This document shows positions 1-9,453 of a DNA stretch of 64,000 nucleotides, piece by piece. The position numbers and the translations under genes were made by a program. Within the stretch, counting starts at the first letter, position 1. Every line of letters begins with the position of its first letter. Source of the DNA: Mycobacterium sp. SMC-2 (lineage in GTDB: Bacteria; Actinomycetota; Actinomycetes; Mycobacteriales; Mycobacteriaceae). Where the stretch lies: NCBI RefSeq assembly GCF_025263485.1, contig NZ_CP079863.1:2170001-2234000 (forward strand), given 5' to 3'. The notes under the pieces were generated by a model. It searched no databases. It was not told where the DNA came from and was given only the letters and a program-made list of their open reading frames with translations.

Positions 1-1385
1 AGCAGGTCGCCCACCTCGCCGGTGCCCAGCCCGTCCAGCGCCGCCGCTTCGCTGCCCGGGACGGTCTTGACGAGCCGCCCCGACATCTTGGTCAGCGCCC
101 GGGTCGCGAACGGCGCGACCGCGTGCACCGGCAGCCCGCGCTTGCGGGCGGCCTTGCGCAGCCGCAGGAACACGATGGGCGACTCGTCTTCCGGCTCGAA
201 CCCGACCAGCAGCACCACCGGCGCGGATTCCAGATCGGAATAGCTGACGTCACGGCGGCCGGCGATGCGTGCCGCCAGGAAGTCGGCCTCTTCGGCCGAG
301 CTCGGACGGGCGCGGAAGTCGATGTCGTTGCTGTCCAAGACGATTCGGGCGAACTTGGAGTAGGCGTAGGCGTCTTCCAAGGTGGCCCGGCCGCCGACGA
401 GCACACCCGTGCGCCCGCGGGCCGCCTCGAGACCCCGGATCGCCGTCGCCATCGCGTGCGACCACGACGCGGGCACCAGCGCCCCGTCCGCATCGCGGAT
501 CAGGGGAGTGGTGATCACGTCCGGCTGGGTCGCGTAGGTGAACGCCCACCGGCCCTTGTCGCAGTTCCACTCCTCGTTGACCTCGGGGTCGTCCCCGGCC
601 AGGCGGCGCAGCACCTTGCCGCGGCGGTGGTCGGTGCGCTGGGCGCACCCCGACGCGCAGTGCTCGCAAATGCTCGGGCTGGAGACCAGGTCGAACGGGC
701 GGGCCCGGAAACGGTACGCGGTCCCCGTAAGCGCGCCCACCGGGCAGATCTGCACCGTGTTGCCCGAAAAGTACGAGTTGAACGGCTCGTTGGCGTAGAT
801 GCCGATCTGCTGCTGCGCGCCGCGCTCCAGCACGTCGATGAACTTGTCCCCGGCGATCTGGTCGGAGAACCGGGTGCAGCGCACGCACGAAATGCACCGC
901 TCGCGGTCCAGCAGCACCTGCGAGGAGATGTTGATCGGCTTGGCGAAGCGCCGTTTGCTGTCGTGGAAGCGGCTCTCGGGTCGGCCGTTGGACATCGCCT
1001 GGTTCTGCAGCGGGCATTCGCCGCCCTTGTCGCACATCGGGCAGTCCAGCGGATGGTTGATCAAGAGCAGCTCCATCACCAGGTGCTGCGCCTTGTCGGC
1101 GACCTCCGAGCTCAGTTGGGTGCGTACCACCATCCCGTCGGTGGCCGCCACCGTGCACGAGGTCATCGGCTTGCGCTGGCCCTCGATCTCCACGATGCAC
1201 TGCCGGCACGCGCCCACCGGGTCCAGCAACGGGTGTTCGCAGAACCGCGGGATCTGGATCCCCATCAATTCGGCGGCACGAATCACCAAAGTCCCTTTGG
1301 GAACAGTGATCTCGTTGTCGTCGATGGTCAACGTCACCATCTCCGCGTCCGCGACGTTCTTGTGGGTGTCGGCCGTCTGGGTCAT
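1..1385 (-). CDS. nuoG: NADH-quinone oxidoreductase subunit G (partial)
   Basis: Large iron-sulfur subunit of proton-pumping NADH:menaquinone oxidoreductase (complex I). It passes electrons from NuoE/F towards NuoB/D in the cytoplasmic arm. The 461 visible residues carry the cluster ligands in order: C49, C60, C63 and C77 for a [2Fe-2S] centre; H111, C115, C118 and C124 for the His-ligated cluster; C164, C167, C170 with C214; and C240, C243, C247 with C275, matching the extra N7-type cluster found in some bacteria. The ATG start shares one base with the nuoF stop (TGATG), so translation is probably coupled. The frame is open to the left edge, so the C-terminal part lies outside the window. 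Confidence 0.97.
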   Translation of the reverse strand, partial: MTQTADTHKNVADAEMVTLTIDDNEITVPKGTLVIRAAELMGIQIPRFCEHPLLDPVGACRQCIVEIEGQRKPMTSCTVAATDGMVVRTQLSSEVADKAQHLVMELLLINHPLDCPMCDKGGECPLQNQAMSNGRPESRFHDSKRRFAKPINISSQVLLDRERCISCVRCTRFSDQIAGDKFIDVLERGAQQQIGIYANEPFNSYFSGNTVQICPVGALTGTAYRFRARPFDLVSSPSICEHCASGCAQRTDHRRGKVLRRLAGDDPEVNEEWNCDKGRWAFTYATQPDVITTPLIRDADGALVPASWSHAMATAIRGLEAARGRTGVLVGGRATLEDAYAYSKFARIVLDSNDIDFRARPSSAEEADFLAARIAGRRDVSYSDLESAPVVLLVGFEPEDESPIVFLRLRKAARKRGLPVHAVAPFATRALTKMSGRLVKTVPGSEAAALDGLGTGEVGDL

Positions 1386-2716
1386 CAGTGCCGCTCTCCG
1401 TTCGAAGCGAGCATGGACTTTCGGGGGTCGAACGGGCAACCGCCGCCCTCGACGTGGGCGACGTACTCGTCGCGGAAGTATCGAATCGACGACTGCACCG
1501 GCATCGCCGCGCCATCGCCCAACGCGCAGAACGACTTTCCGAACAGAACGTCGGCGATGTCGAGGAGCGTGTCCAGATCCTCCTGGGTGCCCTGGCCGTT
1601 TTCCAGCCTGTCGTAGATCGGGACCAGCCAGTAGGTGCCCTCCCGGCACGGCGTGCATTTGCCGCACGACTCGTGCTTGTAGAACTCCGACCAGCGCCGG
1701 GCCGCGCGCACCACGCACGTCGTCTCGTCGAAAATCTGCAGCGCCTTGGTCCCCAGCATCGACCCGGCCCCGCCCACGCCCTCGTAGTCCAGCGGCACGT
1801 CGAGGTGCTCCTCGGTGAGGATCGGTGTCGACGACCCGCCCGGTGTCCAGAACTTGAGCCGATGCCCGGCCCGTACGCCGCCGGCGTATTGGAGCAACTC
1901 GCGCAACGTGATACCCAGGGGGGCCTCGTACTGGCCCGGGCGGGTGACGTGTCCGGACAGCGAATACAGCGTGAAGCCAGGCGATTTCTCGCTGCCCATC
2001 GACCGAAACCACTCGACACCGTTCAGAATGATCGGCGGCACGCTGGCAATCGATTCGACGTTGTTGATGACGGTGGGGCAGCCGTAAAGGCCGGACACCG
2101 CGGGGAACGGTGGCCGTAGCCGCGGCTGGCCGCGGCGGCCCTCCAGCGAATCCAGCAGCGCGGTTTCCTCACCGCAGATGTAGGCGCCCGCGCCCGCGTG
2201 CACCACCAACTCCAGATCGAAGCCCGAGCCGTTGATGTCGCGGCCCAGGTAGCCGGCGGCGTAGGCCTCGGCCACCGCGTTCTGCAGGCGGCGCAGCACG
2301 GGCAGGACTTCCCCGCGCACGTAGATGAACGCGTGGTGGGCGCGGATCGCGTACGCGGCGATGATGACACCCTCGACGAGGAGATGCGGTGCCGCCAGCA
2401 TCAGCGGCATGTCTTTACACGTACCGGGTTCCGACTCGTCGGCGTTGACCACCAGGTAATGCGGCTTGGCGGCCGCGCCGGTGTCGCCCTGCGGGATGAA
2501 CGACCACTTCGTCCCGGTCGAGAAGCCGGCGCCGCCGCGCCCGCGCAGCCCGGAGTCCTTGACGGTCGCGATCACGTCGTCGGGCGCCATGCTCAGCGCC
2601 TTCTTCATCGCCTGGTAGCCGTCGTGACGCCGGTAGGTCTCGAGAGTCCAGGACTCGGGGTCGTCCCAAAAGCGGCTGAGGACCGGGGTGAGCGGCGTGG
2701 CCTGAGCGCTGGTCAT
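1385..2716 (-). CDS. nuoF: NADH-quinone oxidoreductase subunit F
   Basis: NADH-oxidising flavoprotein of complex I, 443 residues, the usual length. It binds NADH, FMN and one [4Fe-4S] cluster. Visible motifs are [13 protein letters not shown] (FMN/NADH loop) near residue 55, the [19 protein letters not shown] segment near 165, and the C-terminal cluster motif [11 protein letters not shown] near 340. I chose the ATG giving MTSAQATPL because it sits four bases inside the end of nuoE and removes a long non-conserved extension. It lies fourth from last in the visible nuoABCDEFG run, coupled to nuoE and nuoG by overlaps. Confidence 0.98.
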   Translation of the reverse strand: MTSAQATPLTPVLSRFWDDPESWTLETYRRHDGYQAMKKALSMAPDDVIATVKDSGLRGRGGAGFSTGTKWSFIPQGDTGAAAKPHYLVVNADESEPGTCKDMPLMLAAPHLLVEGVIIAAYAIRAHHAFIYVRGEVLPVLRRLQNAVAEAYAAGYLGRDINGSGFDLELVVHAGAGAYICGEETALLDSLEGRRGQPRLRPPFPAVSGLYGCPTVINNVESIASVPPIILNGVEWFRSMGSEKSPGFTLYSLSGHVTRPGQYEAPLGITLRELLQYAGGVRAGHRLKFWTPGGSSTPILTEEHLDVPLDYEGVGGAGSMLGTKALQIFDETTCVVRAARRWSEFYKHESCGKCTPCREGTYWLVPIYDRLENGQGTQEDLDTLLDIADVLFGKSFCALGDGAAMPVQSSIRYFRDEYVAHVEGGGCPFDPRKSMLASNGERH

Positions 2717-3471
2717 GACTGGCTCTCCGGGGGAGTCGGTGCCTGCATGCCGTGTTCCTTCGCCACTTTCAGACCGGCCAGGGTGGCCTCGCCCGCGCCG
2801 CCCTGTCCTTGGTCGGGGCGCTCGTCGGGGAGGCCGGCCAGGATGCGCGACGTCTCGCGGAAGGCGCACAGCGGAGCGCCGCGGGTGGGCGGCCGGGGCT
2901 CACCGGAGCGCAACGAGTCGACGAGTTCGCGTGCGGATTCGGGCGTCTGGTTGTCGTAGAACTCCCAGTTGACCATCACCACCGGCGCGTAGTCGCAGGC
3001 GGCGTTGCACTCGATGTGTTGCAGGGTGACCGAGCCGTCGGCGGTGGTCTCGTCGTTGCCGATGCCCAAATGCTCTGTCAGGGAGTCGAATATCGCGTCA
3101 CCGCCCATGATGGCGCACAGCGTGTTGGTGCACACACCCACCAGATAGTCGCCGGTCGGCCCGCGGCGGTACATCGTGTAGAACGTCGCCACGGCCGCCA
3201 CCTCGGCGCCGGTCAGTCCGAGCTGCTCACCGCAGAACTCCAGACCCGCCGGGGTCAGGTAGGAGTCCTCGGCCTGCACCAGGTGCAGCAACGGCAGCAG
3301 CGCCGAGCGCTTGTTGGGGTAGCGGCCGATGATCTCCTTGGCGTCGAGCTCGAGCCGTGCCCGCACCTCCGGTGAATACGACTGCGGCGCACCCTCGACG
3401 ACGAACGCGTTGGGTTCCTCGGGCGGTGGCCCGAGCCGGAGGAAGACCGGCTGTCCCTGTGGGCCGGTCAC
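2713..3471 (-). CDS. nuoE: NADH-quinone oxidoreductase subunit E
   Basis: Thioredoxin-like [2Fe-2S] subunit that sits against NuoF at the NADH-oxidising tip of complex I, 252 residues. Ligands are visible as CTNTLC and CNAAC, spaced as in the 24 kDa subunit family. The start is GTG ([10 protein letters not shown]), overlapping the nuoD stop as GTGA. Longer in-frame extensions exist but read as the reverse of nuoD and are not conserved. The C-terminal tail beyond the thioredoxin fold is proline- and charge-rich, as in other mycobacterial NuoE proteins (family knowledge). Confidence 0.97.
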   Translation of the reverse strand: MTGPQGQPVFLRLGPPPEEPNAFVVEGAPQSYSPEVRARLELDAKEIIGRYPNKRSALLPLLHLVQAEDSYLTPAGLEFCGEQLGLTGAEVAAVATFYTMYRRGPTGDYLVGVCTNTLCAIMGGDAIFDSLTEHLGIGNDETTADGSVTLQHIECNAACDYAPVVMVNWEFYDNQTPESARELVDSLRSGEPRPPTRGAPLCAFRETSRILAGLPDERPDQGQGGAGEATLAGLKVAKEHGMQAPTPPESQS

Positions 3472-4805
3472 CGGTCCACCCCGCCCATGACCGGGTCGAT
3501 GCTGGCGACCGCGGTGATCAGGTCGGCCACCATGCCGCCCTCGCACATCGCGGCGACCGACTGCAGGTTGGTGAACGAGGGGTCCCGGAAGTGCACCCGG
3601 TAGGGGCGGGTCCCGCCGTCGCTCACCATGTGCACGCCCAGCTCCCCGCGCGGCGATTCCACCGCGGTGTAGACCTGGCCCGGCGGCACCCTGATGCCCT
3701 CGGTGACCAGCTTGAAGTGGTGGATCAATCCCTCCATCGAGCTGCCCATGATCTTGGCGATGTGCTCTTCTGAGTTACCCATGCCGTCCGGGCCCACCTT
3801 CAAATCGGCCGGCCAGGCGATCTTGCGGTCGGAGATCATGGTCGGGCCCGGCTGCAACTTGTCCAGACACTGCTCGACGATCTTGACCGACTCCCACATC
3901 TCGTTGACCCGAATCATGTAGCGGCCGTAAGCATCACACGTGTCGGCGGTCATGACGTCGAATTCGTAGTTTTCATATCCGCAGTACGGTTCGCTCTTTC
4001 GCAGGTCGTGCGGCAACCCGGTGGCGCGCAGGATCGGCCCGGTGATGCCCAGCGCCATGCACCCGGTCAGATCCAGGTAGCCGACGTCCTGGGTGCGGGC
4101 CTTCCAGATGGGGTTCTCGTTGAGCAGATCACCCATTTCGCGCAGCACCTGGCGCAGCGGCTTGAGGGCTTCGGCGATGTCGTCTTTTGCGTTGGGCGGC
4201 AGGTCCTGCGCCACGCCCCCCGGCCGGATGTAGGCGTGGTTCATCCGCAACCCGGAGATCATCTCGAACAAATTCAGCACGATCTCGCGCCCACGGAAAC
4301 CCACGAACATCGGCGTCATGGCGCCGAGTTCCATGCCACCGGTGGCCAGCGCGACCAGATGCGACGAGATCCGGTTGAGCTCCATCACCATCACCCGGAT
4401 GACGTTGACCCGCTCCGGTATCTGATCGGTGATGCCGAGCAGCTTCTCCACACCCAGGCAGTACGCGGCCTCGTTGAAAAACGGTGACAGGTAATCCATT
4501 CGGGTCACAAAGGTGACGCCCTGGGTCCAGAAGCGGTATTCGAGATTCTTCTCGATCCCGGTGTGCAGATAACCGATCCCGCAGCGCGCCTCGGTGACCG
4601 TTTCGCCCTCGATCTCGAGGATCAGCCGCAGCACCCCGTGGGTGGACGGGTGCTGGGGTCCCATGTTGACGACGATCCGTTCGCCGGGGTCCGCCTTGCG
4701 CGCGGCTTCGACGATCTGGTCCCAGTCCTGACCGCCGGCGACCAAGACGGTCTCTGGGCTTTCGGCGCCGCCTCCACCGTTGGTCGAGTCAGTGATTGTG
4801 CTCAT
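3468..4805 (-). CDS. nuoD: NADH-quinone oxidoreductase subunit D
   Basis: 49 kDa-type subunit of complex I. It forms the quinone pocket together with NuoB; 445 residues. The conserved [15 protein letters not shown] segment near residue 50 supplies the quinone-site His. The RTQDVGYL and RRFRDPSF-like C-terminal region ([12 protein letters not shown]) follow the NiFe-hydrogenase-related fold. The ATG start overlaps the nuoC stop (TGATG). The N-terminal ~40 residues are acidic and Gly-rich, typical of actinobacterial NuoD. Part of the coupled nuoA-G operon. Confidence 0.98.
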   Translation of the reverse strand: MSTITDSTNGGGGAESPETVLVAGGQDWDQIVEAARKADPGERIVVNMGPQHPSTHGVLRLILEIEGETVTEARCGIGYLHTGIEKNLEYRFWTQGVTFVTRMDYLSPFFNEAAYCLGVEKLLGITDQIPERVNVIRVMVMELNRISSHLVALATGGMELGAMTPMFVGFRGREIVLNLFEMISGLRMNHAYIRPGGVAQDLPPNAKDDIAEALKPLRQVLREMGDLLNENPIWKARTQDVGYLDLTGCMALGITGPILRATGLPHDLRKSEPYCGYENYEFDVMTADTCDAYGRYMIRVNEMWESVKIVEQCLDKLQPGPTMISDRKIAWPADLKVGPDGMGNSEEHIAKIMGSSMEGLIHHFKLVTEGIRVPPGQVYTAVESPRGELGVHMVSDGGTRPYRVHFRDPSFTNLQSVAAMCEGGMVADLITAVASIDPVMGGVDR

Positions 4806-5512
4806 CAGTTGTAGGCTCTCCGCTCGTCGGGCGGGGGTATCTGCGCCCCTTTGTATTCGACGGGGATGCCGCCGAGGGGATAGTCCTTGCGCTGCGGATG
4901 CCCATGCCAGTCGTCGGGCATCTCGATGCGGGTCAGCGATGGATGCCCGTCGAAGATGATGCCGAAGAAGTCGTAGGTTTCGCGCTCGTGCCAGTCGGTG
5001 GTCGGATAGACCGAAAACAGCGACGGAATGTGCGGATCGCTGTCCGGCACAGCCACTTCCAGGCGGATACGGCGATTGTGCGTGATCGACTGCAGCGGGT
5101 AGACGGCGTGCAGTTCGCGGCCCGTCTCGTGCGGGTAGTGCACCCCGCTGACGCCCAGGCACATCTCGAAGCGCAGTTCCGGTTCGTCACGCAAACGCTG
5201 CGCGACCTGCGGCAGCAACTCCCGGCGAACGTCCACGGTCAGCTCGTCGCGGTACACCACGACTTTCTCTATCGCGTCGTTGAATTCGACACCGTGGCGC
5301 TTTAGCGCCTCGGCCAGCCGGTCCACCACGTCGTCGAAGTATCCGCCGTAGGGTCGCGGGGTGCTGCCCGGGAGCGTGACCTCGCGCACGAGCCGGCCGT
5401 ATCCCGACGTGTCACCGGTGTCGTACACACCGAACATGCCGTGCCGAACGTCAATGACTTCCTCGTCGCCGCTGGTTATCGCTTCCCGCGGGTCTTGGCG
5501 TGGTGAGCTCAT
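4805..5512 (-). CDS. nuoC: NADH-quinone oxidoreductase subunit C
   Basis: 30 kDa-type subunit of complex I, 235 residues, a peripheral-arm scaffold bound to NuoD. The family signature appears as the [16 protein letters not shown] stretch near residue 165, followed by RKDYPLGG. The N-terminal 45 residues (to GYGRLVREV) are an actinobacterial extension. The ATG overlaps the nuoB stop (ATGA at 5509-5512). No fusion to nuoD is present, unlike in Escherichia coli. Confidence 0.97.
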   Translation of the reverse strand: MSSPRQDPREAITSGDEEVIDVRHGMFGVYDTGDTSGYGRLVREVTLPGSTPRPYGGYFDDVVDRLAEALKRHGVEFNDAIEKVVVYRDELTVDVRRELLPQVAQRLRDEPELRFEMCLGVSGVHYPHETGRELHAVYPLQSITHNRRIRLEVAVPDSDPHIPSLFSVYPTTDWHERETYDFFGIIFDGHPSLTRIEMPDDWHGHPQRKDYPLGGIPVEYKGAQIPPPDERRAYN

Positions 5513-6063
5513 CGCAACAGTCCGCGCATCTCGATCGTCGGCTTGGCAGTCAGCGCCGCCTGTTCGGCCTCGGCGATGGCCTCTGCCCGGTTGACGCCCA
5601 GCGGCATCTGCTGAATCTTCTCGTGCAGCTTGAGGATTGCGTACAGCAGCATCTCCGGGCGCGGCGGGCAGCCGGGCAGGTAGATGTCCACCGGGACCAC
5701 ATGGTCCACGCCCTGCACGATCGCGTAGTTGTTGAACATCCCGCCGGACGACGCGCACACGCCCATGGCCAGCACCCACTTCGGCTCGGCCATCTGGTCG
5801 TAGATCTGGCGCAGCACCGGCGCCATCTTCTGGCTCACCCGCCCCGCCACGATCATCAGATCGGCCTGCCGCGGCGTCGCCGAGAACCGCTCCATGCCGA
5901 ACCGCGCGAGGTCGAATCTTGGCCCCGCGGTTGCCATCATCTCGATGGCACAGCAGGCCAACCCGAACGTCGCCGGCCACAACGAGTTCTTGCGGACGTA
6001 CCCGGCCACCTTCTCGACCGTTGACAGCAGAATCCCACCGGGCAGCTGTTCCTCGAGACCCAC
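5509..6063 (-). CDS. nuoB: NADH-quinone oxidoreductase subunit B
   Basis: PSST-type subunit carrying cluster N2, the last iron-sulfur centre before quinone; 184 residues. Ligand cysteines are visible as the tandem pair in LACCAIEMM (C37, C38), then VCASSGGMF (about C102) and LPGCPPRPE (about C132). The start is ATG ([10 protein letters not shown]). Only seven bases separate it from the nuoA stop. Partner of NuoC/NuoD in the same transcript. Confidence 0.98.
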   Translation of the reverse strand: MGLEEQLPGGILLSTVEKVAGYVRKNSLWPATFGLACCAIEMMATAGPRFDLARFGMERFSATPRQADLMIVAGRVSQKMAPVLRQIYDQMAEPKWVLAMGVCASSGGMFNNYAIVQGVDHVVPVDIYLPGCPPRPEMLLYAILKLHEKIQQMPLGVNRAEAIAEAEQAALTAKPTIEMRGLLR

Positions 6064-6070
6064 GTCTACC

Positions 6071-6448
6071 TCAATCCCACGTCAGGCCGCCGCGGCGCCA
6101 CACATAGGCGTACGCCACGAAGACCGTGAGCATGAACACCACCATCTCGACCAACGCGAACGTTCCCAGCGCGTCGTAACTGACCGCCCAGGGATACAAG
6201 AACACGATTTCGATGTCGAAGACGATGAAGAGCATTGCGGTCAGGTAGTACTTCACCGGGAACCGCTGCCCGGGCGTCGCATGCGGGCCACTCACCGACG
6301 TTTCGGTCGGCTCGATGCCGCATTCGTATGCGGCCATCTTCGACTTGTTGTAGCGCGACGGGCCGGCGAGGCTCGCGATCACGACCGATCCCACGGCGAA
6401 GGCCGCGGCTATCCCTCCGAGCACCAGGATGGGTATGTAGACGTTCAA
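6071..6448 (-). CDS. nuoA: NADH-quinone oxidoreductase subunit A
   Basis: Small membrane subunit of complex I, 125 residues with three hydrophobic segments (about 4-28, 66-86 and 92-115). The family signature YECGIEP, containing the redox-switch Cys, is at about residue 40. Translation appears to start at TTG ([10 protein letters not shown]), with a GGAG ribosome site six bases upstream and no better ATG or GTG in frame. It is the first gene of the nuo operon, so the promoter should lie in 6449-6716. Confidence 0.96.
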   Translation of the reverse strand: MNVYIPILVLGGIAAAFAVGSVVIASLAGPSRYNKSKMAAYECGIEPTETSVSGPHATPGQRFPVKYYLTAMLFIVFDIEIVFLYPWAVSYDALGTFALVEMVVFMLTVFVAYAYVWRRGGLTWD

Positions 6449-6716
6449 GTCGCTCCAAGATCTCCTCGTACGGGTCGCCGGTGCGGCGGCCGGGCGGGGG
6501 CGGGCTGCTGTGACGGATCCGGGCTGCGGGCCGTCCCAGTGACCTTCAACATAGCGTCGCGAAGACGGGTGCGTTTTGTCGGGGTGGGGGTATTCGTCCC
6601 GTTTTTGTGTCGCCGCAACCGGGCGGCTTTGCGTCGCGCGCGGCCGGGGGCGCGCCGACGCGGGGCTCTCCTCCGCCGGTGCGGCGATGACCGCGGGATA
6701 ACCGCAGGTGAGAGTG

Positions 6717-7130
6717 CTAGCGGGTGGGGGTGCGGAGCAGTCCGAGGACCGTGCGGCCCAGCACGATGGGATCGAGGGGGTGCGGCACGGCGGATTCGGC
6801 CCGCGACCAGTTCGCCAGCCAGGCGTCGTCCGGCCGACCGGTGAGCACCACGATCGGCGGGCACGTCGCGAGTTCGTCTTTGAGTTGTTTGGCGATTCCC
6901 ATGCCGCCGGTGGGCGTGGCTTCGCCGTCCAGAATGGCCAAGTCGATGCCGCCCTCGTCCATGTGCCGCACCACCATCGGGGCGGTCGCCACCTCGAGAT
7001 AGGTCAGCTCGGGCAGATCCGGATGCAGATGCTTGCCCAGCGCCCGTATCACCCGTTCGCGGGTTTTGGCGTTATCGCTGTAGACCAGGATCCGCAGGGC
7101 GACGCTGGATTCGGGGCTGGAATCGGACAC
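6717..7130 (-). CDS. Orphan receiver-domain protein (Rv3143-like)
   Basis: Stand-alone receiver-fold protein of 137 residues with no output domain and a GTG start. The phosphoacceptor Asp is plausible in DLAILDGEATP (about residue 66), and VVLTGRP supplies the switch Thr. The acidic pair that normally binds Mg near the N-terminus is reduced to one Asp (YSDN), and the conserved C-terminal Lys-Pro is replaced by HPLDP. It may therefore be a pseudo-receiver. It lies directly upstream of nuoA in the same direction, 268 bp away, as its apparent counterpart Rv3143 does. I recall reports linking Rv3143 to Nuo activity. Its role here is inference. Confidence 0.85.
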   Translation of the reverse strand: MSDSSPESSVALRILVYSDNAKTRERVIRALGKHLHPDLPELTYLEVATAPMVVRHMDEGGIDLAILDGEATPTGGMGIAKQLKDELATCPPIVVLTGRPDDAWLANWSRAESAVPHPLDPIVLGRTVLGLLRTPTR

Positions 7131-7160
7131 GGTGCAGATGCTACTGGTGCCGGACCGGCT

Positions 7161-7697
7161 TCACTGGGCAGCCCGGACGAAGACGGTTTCCGCCGCCGCC
7201 GTCGCCGTCGGGCCGATCATGCCGAACCGGTTCCAGCCTAGGTCGAACTGGGTGCGATCGACCTTGGCCGATCCGGCGATCCGGATCGAGCCGTCGTCGA
7301 GCTCGGTGATCGTGGCGGACACGGGCACCGGCGCGGTGATGCCCTTGATCGTGAAGGCGGCCCGGAGGTCTGCGGACTTGCCTTCGGTCGGCTGCACCGC
7401 GGTGACGACGACGCCGATCTCACCGAAGCGCTCGACGTCGAAGAAGTCGGCCGAGCGCAGGTGCTTGTCGCGGCGGCCGATGCCGGTGTCCAGGGAGGCG
7501 GCGCGGATGTCGAGGCGGCCGTAAACCGCCCCCTTCCCCGTCAGCTGGCCGTCGCCGCTGAACTCGGTGAAGCGTCCCTTGACGTTCAGCAGGCCCCACA
7601 TGTTCGGGATCTTGAAAGTGATCGTCGAGCGGTCCGGGACCAGGTTCCACACGCCGGCCACGTCGGGATCATTCAGAAGTGTTTCCAGAGTCGTCAT
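7161..7697 (-). CDS. YceI-family lipid-binding protein
   Basis: YceI-like lipocalin-type beta-barrel protein, 178 residues. Family hallmarks are the opening AGVWNLVPDRSTITFKI, the central HLRSADFFDVERFGEI and the closing DRTQFDLGWN. The family binds isoprenoid or fatty amide ligands. No signal peptide is visible, so this copy is probably cytoplasmic. I chose ATG 7697 because GGGGG lies six bases upstream; a GTG two codons earlier is possible. It is the last gene of the accessory run that starts with the homogentisate dioxygenase-like gene, so it could carry a hydrophobic intermediate (inference). Confidence 0.88.
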   Translation of the reverse strand: MTTLETLLNDPDVAGVWNLVPDRSTITFKIPNMWGLLNVKGRFTEFSGDGQLTGKGAVYGRLDIRAASLDTGIGRRDKHLRSADFFDVERFGEIGVVVTAVQPTEGKSADLRAAFTIKGITAPVPVSATITELDDGSIRIAGSAKVDRTQFDLGWNRFGMIGPTATAAAETVFVRAAQ

Positions 7698-7730
7698 CGT
7701 CACCCCCAGCTGTCGTGGCGAATGTAACGC

Positions 7731-8120
7731 CTAGGCCAGCAACGGCGCGATCTCTGCGGGATCGAAGTACTCGTCGATCCGGTCGAGCCGGCCGTCGCCG
7801 CCCACCCTGATCACGATGCAGACCCGCATCGAGATCGATTGGCCGGCATGGCCGATGGCGTGCAGGACGTGCTGCTGGACGAAGCCGCCCTCGAAGAATT
7901 GCCGGTCCAGGACTTCGTAGTGGCGCTCGGTGGTCGCGGTGATGAACCAGTCGATCACCCGCAGGGCGCGGGCCTTGCCGTCCTCGCGGCGCGCGCCGAC
8001 CCGCCAGACCGCGATGTCGTCGCTCCACATCCGGTCCACCGCCGCGAAGTCGCCCTTCTCGATCGCCGTGAACAGGCGGTCGGCCGCGTCGGCAACGATT
8101 TCCGTATTCGCAGCGGGCAT
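7731..8120 (-). CDS. NTF2-like/SnoaL-fold protein
   Basis: 129-residue protein of the NTF2-like superfamily (SnoaL, limonene-epoxide hydrolase type). It starts with ADRLFTAIEKGDFAAVDRMWSDD and shows the typical cone-fold ending DGRLDRIDEYFDPAE. The acidic DEYFD near residue 118 is common in family members with hydrolase or isomerase roles, but I cannot assign a substrate. It sits nine bases after the DUF6285 gene and is likely cotranscribed with the kinase and dehydrogenase upstream. The start is ATG (MPAANTEIV). Confidence 0.82.
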   Translation of the reverse strand: MPAANTEIVADAADRLFTAIEKGDFAAVDRMWSDDIAVWRVGARREDGKARALRVIDWFITATTERHYEVLDRQFFEGGFVQQHVLHAIGHAGQSISMRVCIVIRVGGDGRLDRIDEYFDPAEIAPLLA

Positions 8121-8128
8121 GCTCGCTC

Positions 8129-8467
8129 CTATTCGCAGTCGTATCCGGGGTGGGCGGCCGCCAGCCGGCGCCGCACCAACGTGCGCAGGCAGGCGGTGAC
8201 TTCGAGGCCTCGCCCGTCCATCTCGCCGGCCCGTATCGCGGCGGCAAGCTCTTCCTCGTCGGCGAAGCCCAAGTCGGCCAGCGCCGCACGGGATTCGGCC
8301 TCGCTCTCGTCGAGCAGTTCGCGCTCGACGATGCGCAACGCGTTGGCGGCCACCCTCGCGTGGAAGTTGACCTGCCCGCTGGTCGCCGCCCGCACGTCGG
8401 TCTCCAGGAATTCGGCCACCGCGGTTACGAGTTCGGCCGCGAGCGGGCGGCCGTACGGTCCGATCAT
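8129..8467 (-). CDS. DUF6285 protein, LvaB-like kinase partner
   Basis: 112-residue helical protein of the DUF6285 family. The core MIGPYGRPLAAELVTAVAEF opens the protein and ANALRIVERELLDES is the central helix. In Pseudomonas putida a protein of this family (LvaB) is needed with the kinase LvaA to phosphorylate 4-hydroxyacyl-CoA (known from the family, recalled). The ATG shares a base with the kinase stop (TGATG), so the two are translationally coupled, as expected for complex partners. The assignment rests on family resemblance and neighbourhood, not on a search. Confidence 0.78.
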   Translation of the reverse strand: MIGPYGRPLAAELVTAVAEFLETDVRAATSGQVNFHARVAANALRIVERELLDESEAESRAALADLGFADEEELAAAIRAGEMDGRGLEVTACLRTLVRRRLAAAHPGYDCE

Positions 8468-9453
8468 CACGCGGCCCCTTCGAGCAGGTCGAGCAGGTCC
8501 CACTCGGTTTCGCACACGCGGCGACCGATCGTGGCCAGCTCCACCGAGCGGAACTGACCGGTCAAATGCCGCTCCGCCTGGTAGCGGCAGATGACGCCCC
8601 ACCGCAGCGTCGCCAGCACCAGCCACCAGTGAAACGCCACCCGGTCGACGCCAGTCCCGCCGGCCTGTTCGTAGTCCCGCAGGAAGCTCTCGACGCTGCC
8701 GAGGCCGCCGGCGCCGAGGCTGGCCGGGGCGCCGAAGCGCCAGGCGCGGATGCAGAACCAGGCCAGGTCGTCGTAGGGGTCGCCGCGGTGCACCAACTCC
8801 CAGTCGAGGACGGCGGCGAGGCGGGACCCGTCGACGATGAGGTTGCCCATCCGGTAGTCCCCGTGCACCAGCACGTCCCCCGACGGTTCCGGCCTGCGGG
8901 CCTCCAGCCAGCGAAACGCCCATTCGAAGGTGGCCGTGGTGTCGCCCATGGCGTCGAGCCGCTCGCGCCACTGCGCGAGCGGATCCTCGCGGGCCAGATC
9001 GGGGATGTTCGGGTCGGCGCGGTGGATGGCCGCCAGGGCCTGCGCGCATTGCCGCAGCAGAGTCGCGCGGGCCGCCTGCCCGCCCGCCTCGTCGAGCTGA
9101 CGCTGGATGCGCCGGACGATGGTCTCGCCCGCGATCGCGTCGCAGATCAGAAACGGATTGCCCAGTGCGGCAGGCGAATCGCCGGCGATGAGGACGTGGG
9201 GGACCGGGGCGCCTGCGGCAGCGGCGGCGGCCTGGGCGCGCGCCTCCAGCTCCATGCCGGCGTGCACGTCGTCGGGCGCGCCGGTGCGCAGGATCAGGGC
9301 TCGGCGCCGGTCACCGGTGACCGCGTCGAACGCCCACGTGGAGCGGCTGGCGCCGCCGGTCAGGGCGCGCAGGTTTTCCACCGCGACATCGGCGCCCAGC
9401 ACGCTCCCCAGTTTCAAGGCGAGTCGCGAGGCCAGCTCCTCGGTCGGCGTCAC
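8467..9453 (-). CDS. APH/ACAD10-type phosphotransferase, LvaA-like kinase
   Basis: Aminoglycoside-phosphotransferase-fold kinase, 328 residues. Visible motifs are LTGGASRSTWAF (nucleotide loop, near residue 31), the catalytic VHGDYRMGN (Asp near 197) and VLDWELVHRGDPYDDLAW, which supplies the Mg-binding Asp. This subfamily is not antibiotic-modifying. Its relatives next to acyl-CoA dehydrogenases (LvaA, ACAD10/11 N-terminal domain) phosphorylate 4-hydroxyacyl-CoAs. Here it lies between an acyl-CoA dehydrogenase (ATGA overlap) and a DUF6285 gene (TGATG overlap). This context makes a 4-hydroxyacyl-CoA kinase the best guess. Confidence 0.85.
   Translation of the reverse strand: MTPTEELASRLALKLGSVLGADVAVENLRALTGGASRSTWAFDAVTGDRRRALILRTGAPDDVHAGMELEARAQAAAAAAGAPVPHVLIAGDSPAALGNPFLICDAIAGETIVRRIQRQLDEAGGQAARATLLRQCAQALAAIHRADPNIPDLAREDPLAQWRERLDAMGDTTATFEWAFRWLEARRPEPSGDVLVHGDYRMGNLIVDGSRLAAVLDWELVHRGDPYDDLAWFCIRAWRFGAPASLGAGGLGSVESFLRDYEQAGGTGVDRVAFHWWLVLATLRWGVICRYQAERHLTGQFRSVELATIGRRVCETEWDLLDLLEGAA

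Noticed and set aside
123-1616. Long open frame antisense to nuoG/nuoF
   Set aside because: It mirrors the codon structure of well-conserved nuo genes; high GC creates long antisense frames. The same holds for frames opposite the CoA-transferase, fadE24 and norB.
6570-6600. GTTTT and GGGTAT near nuoA as a SigF promoter
   Set aside because: The two boxes are about 11 bp apart and on the plus strand, which leads away from nuoA; spacing and direction are wrong.
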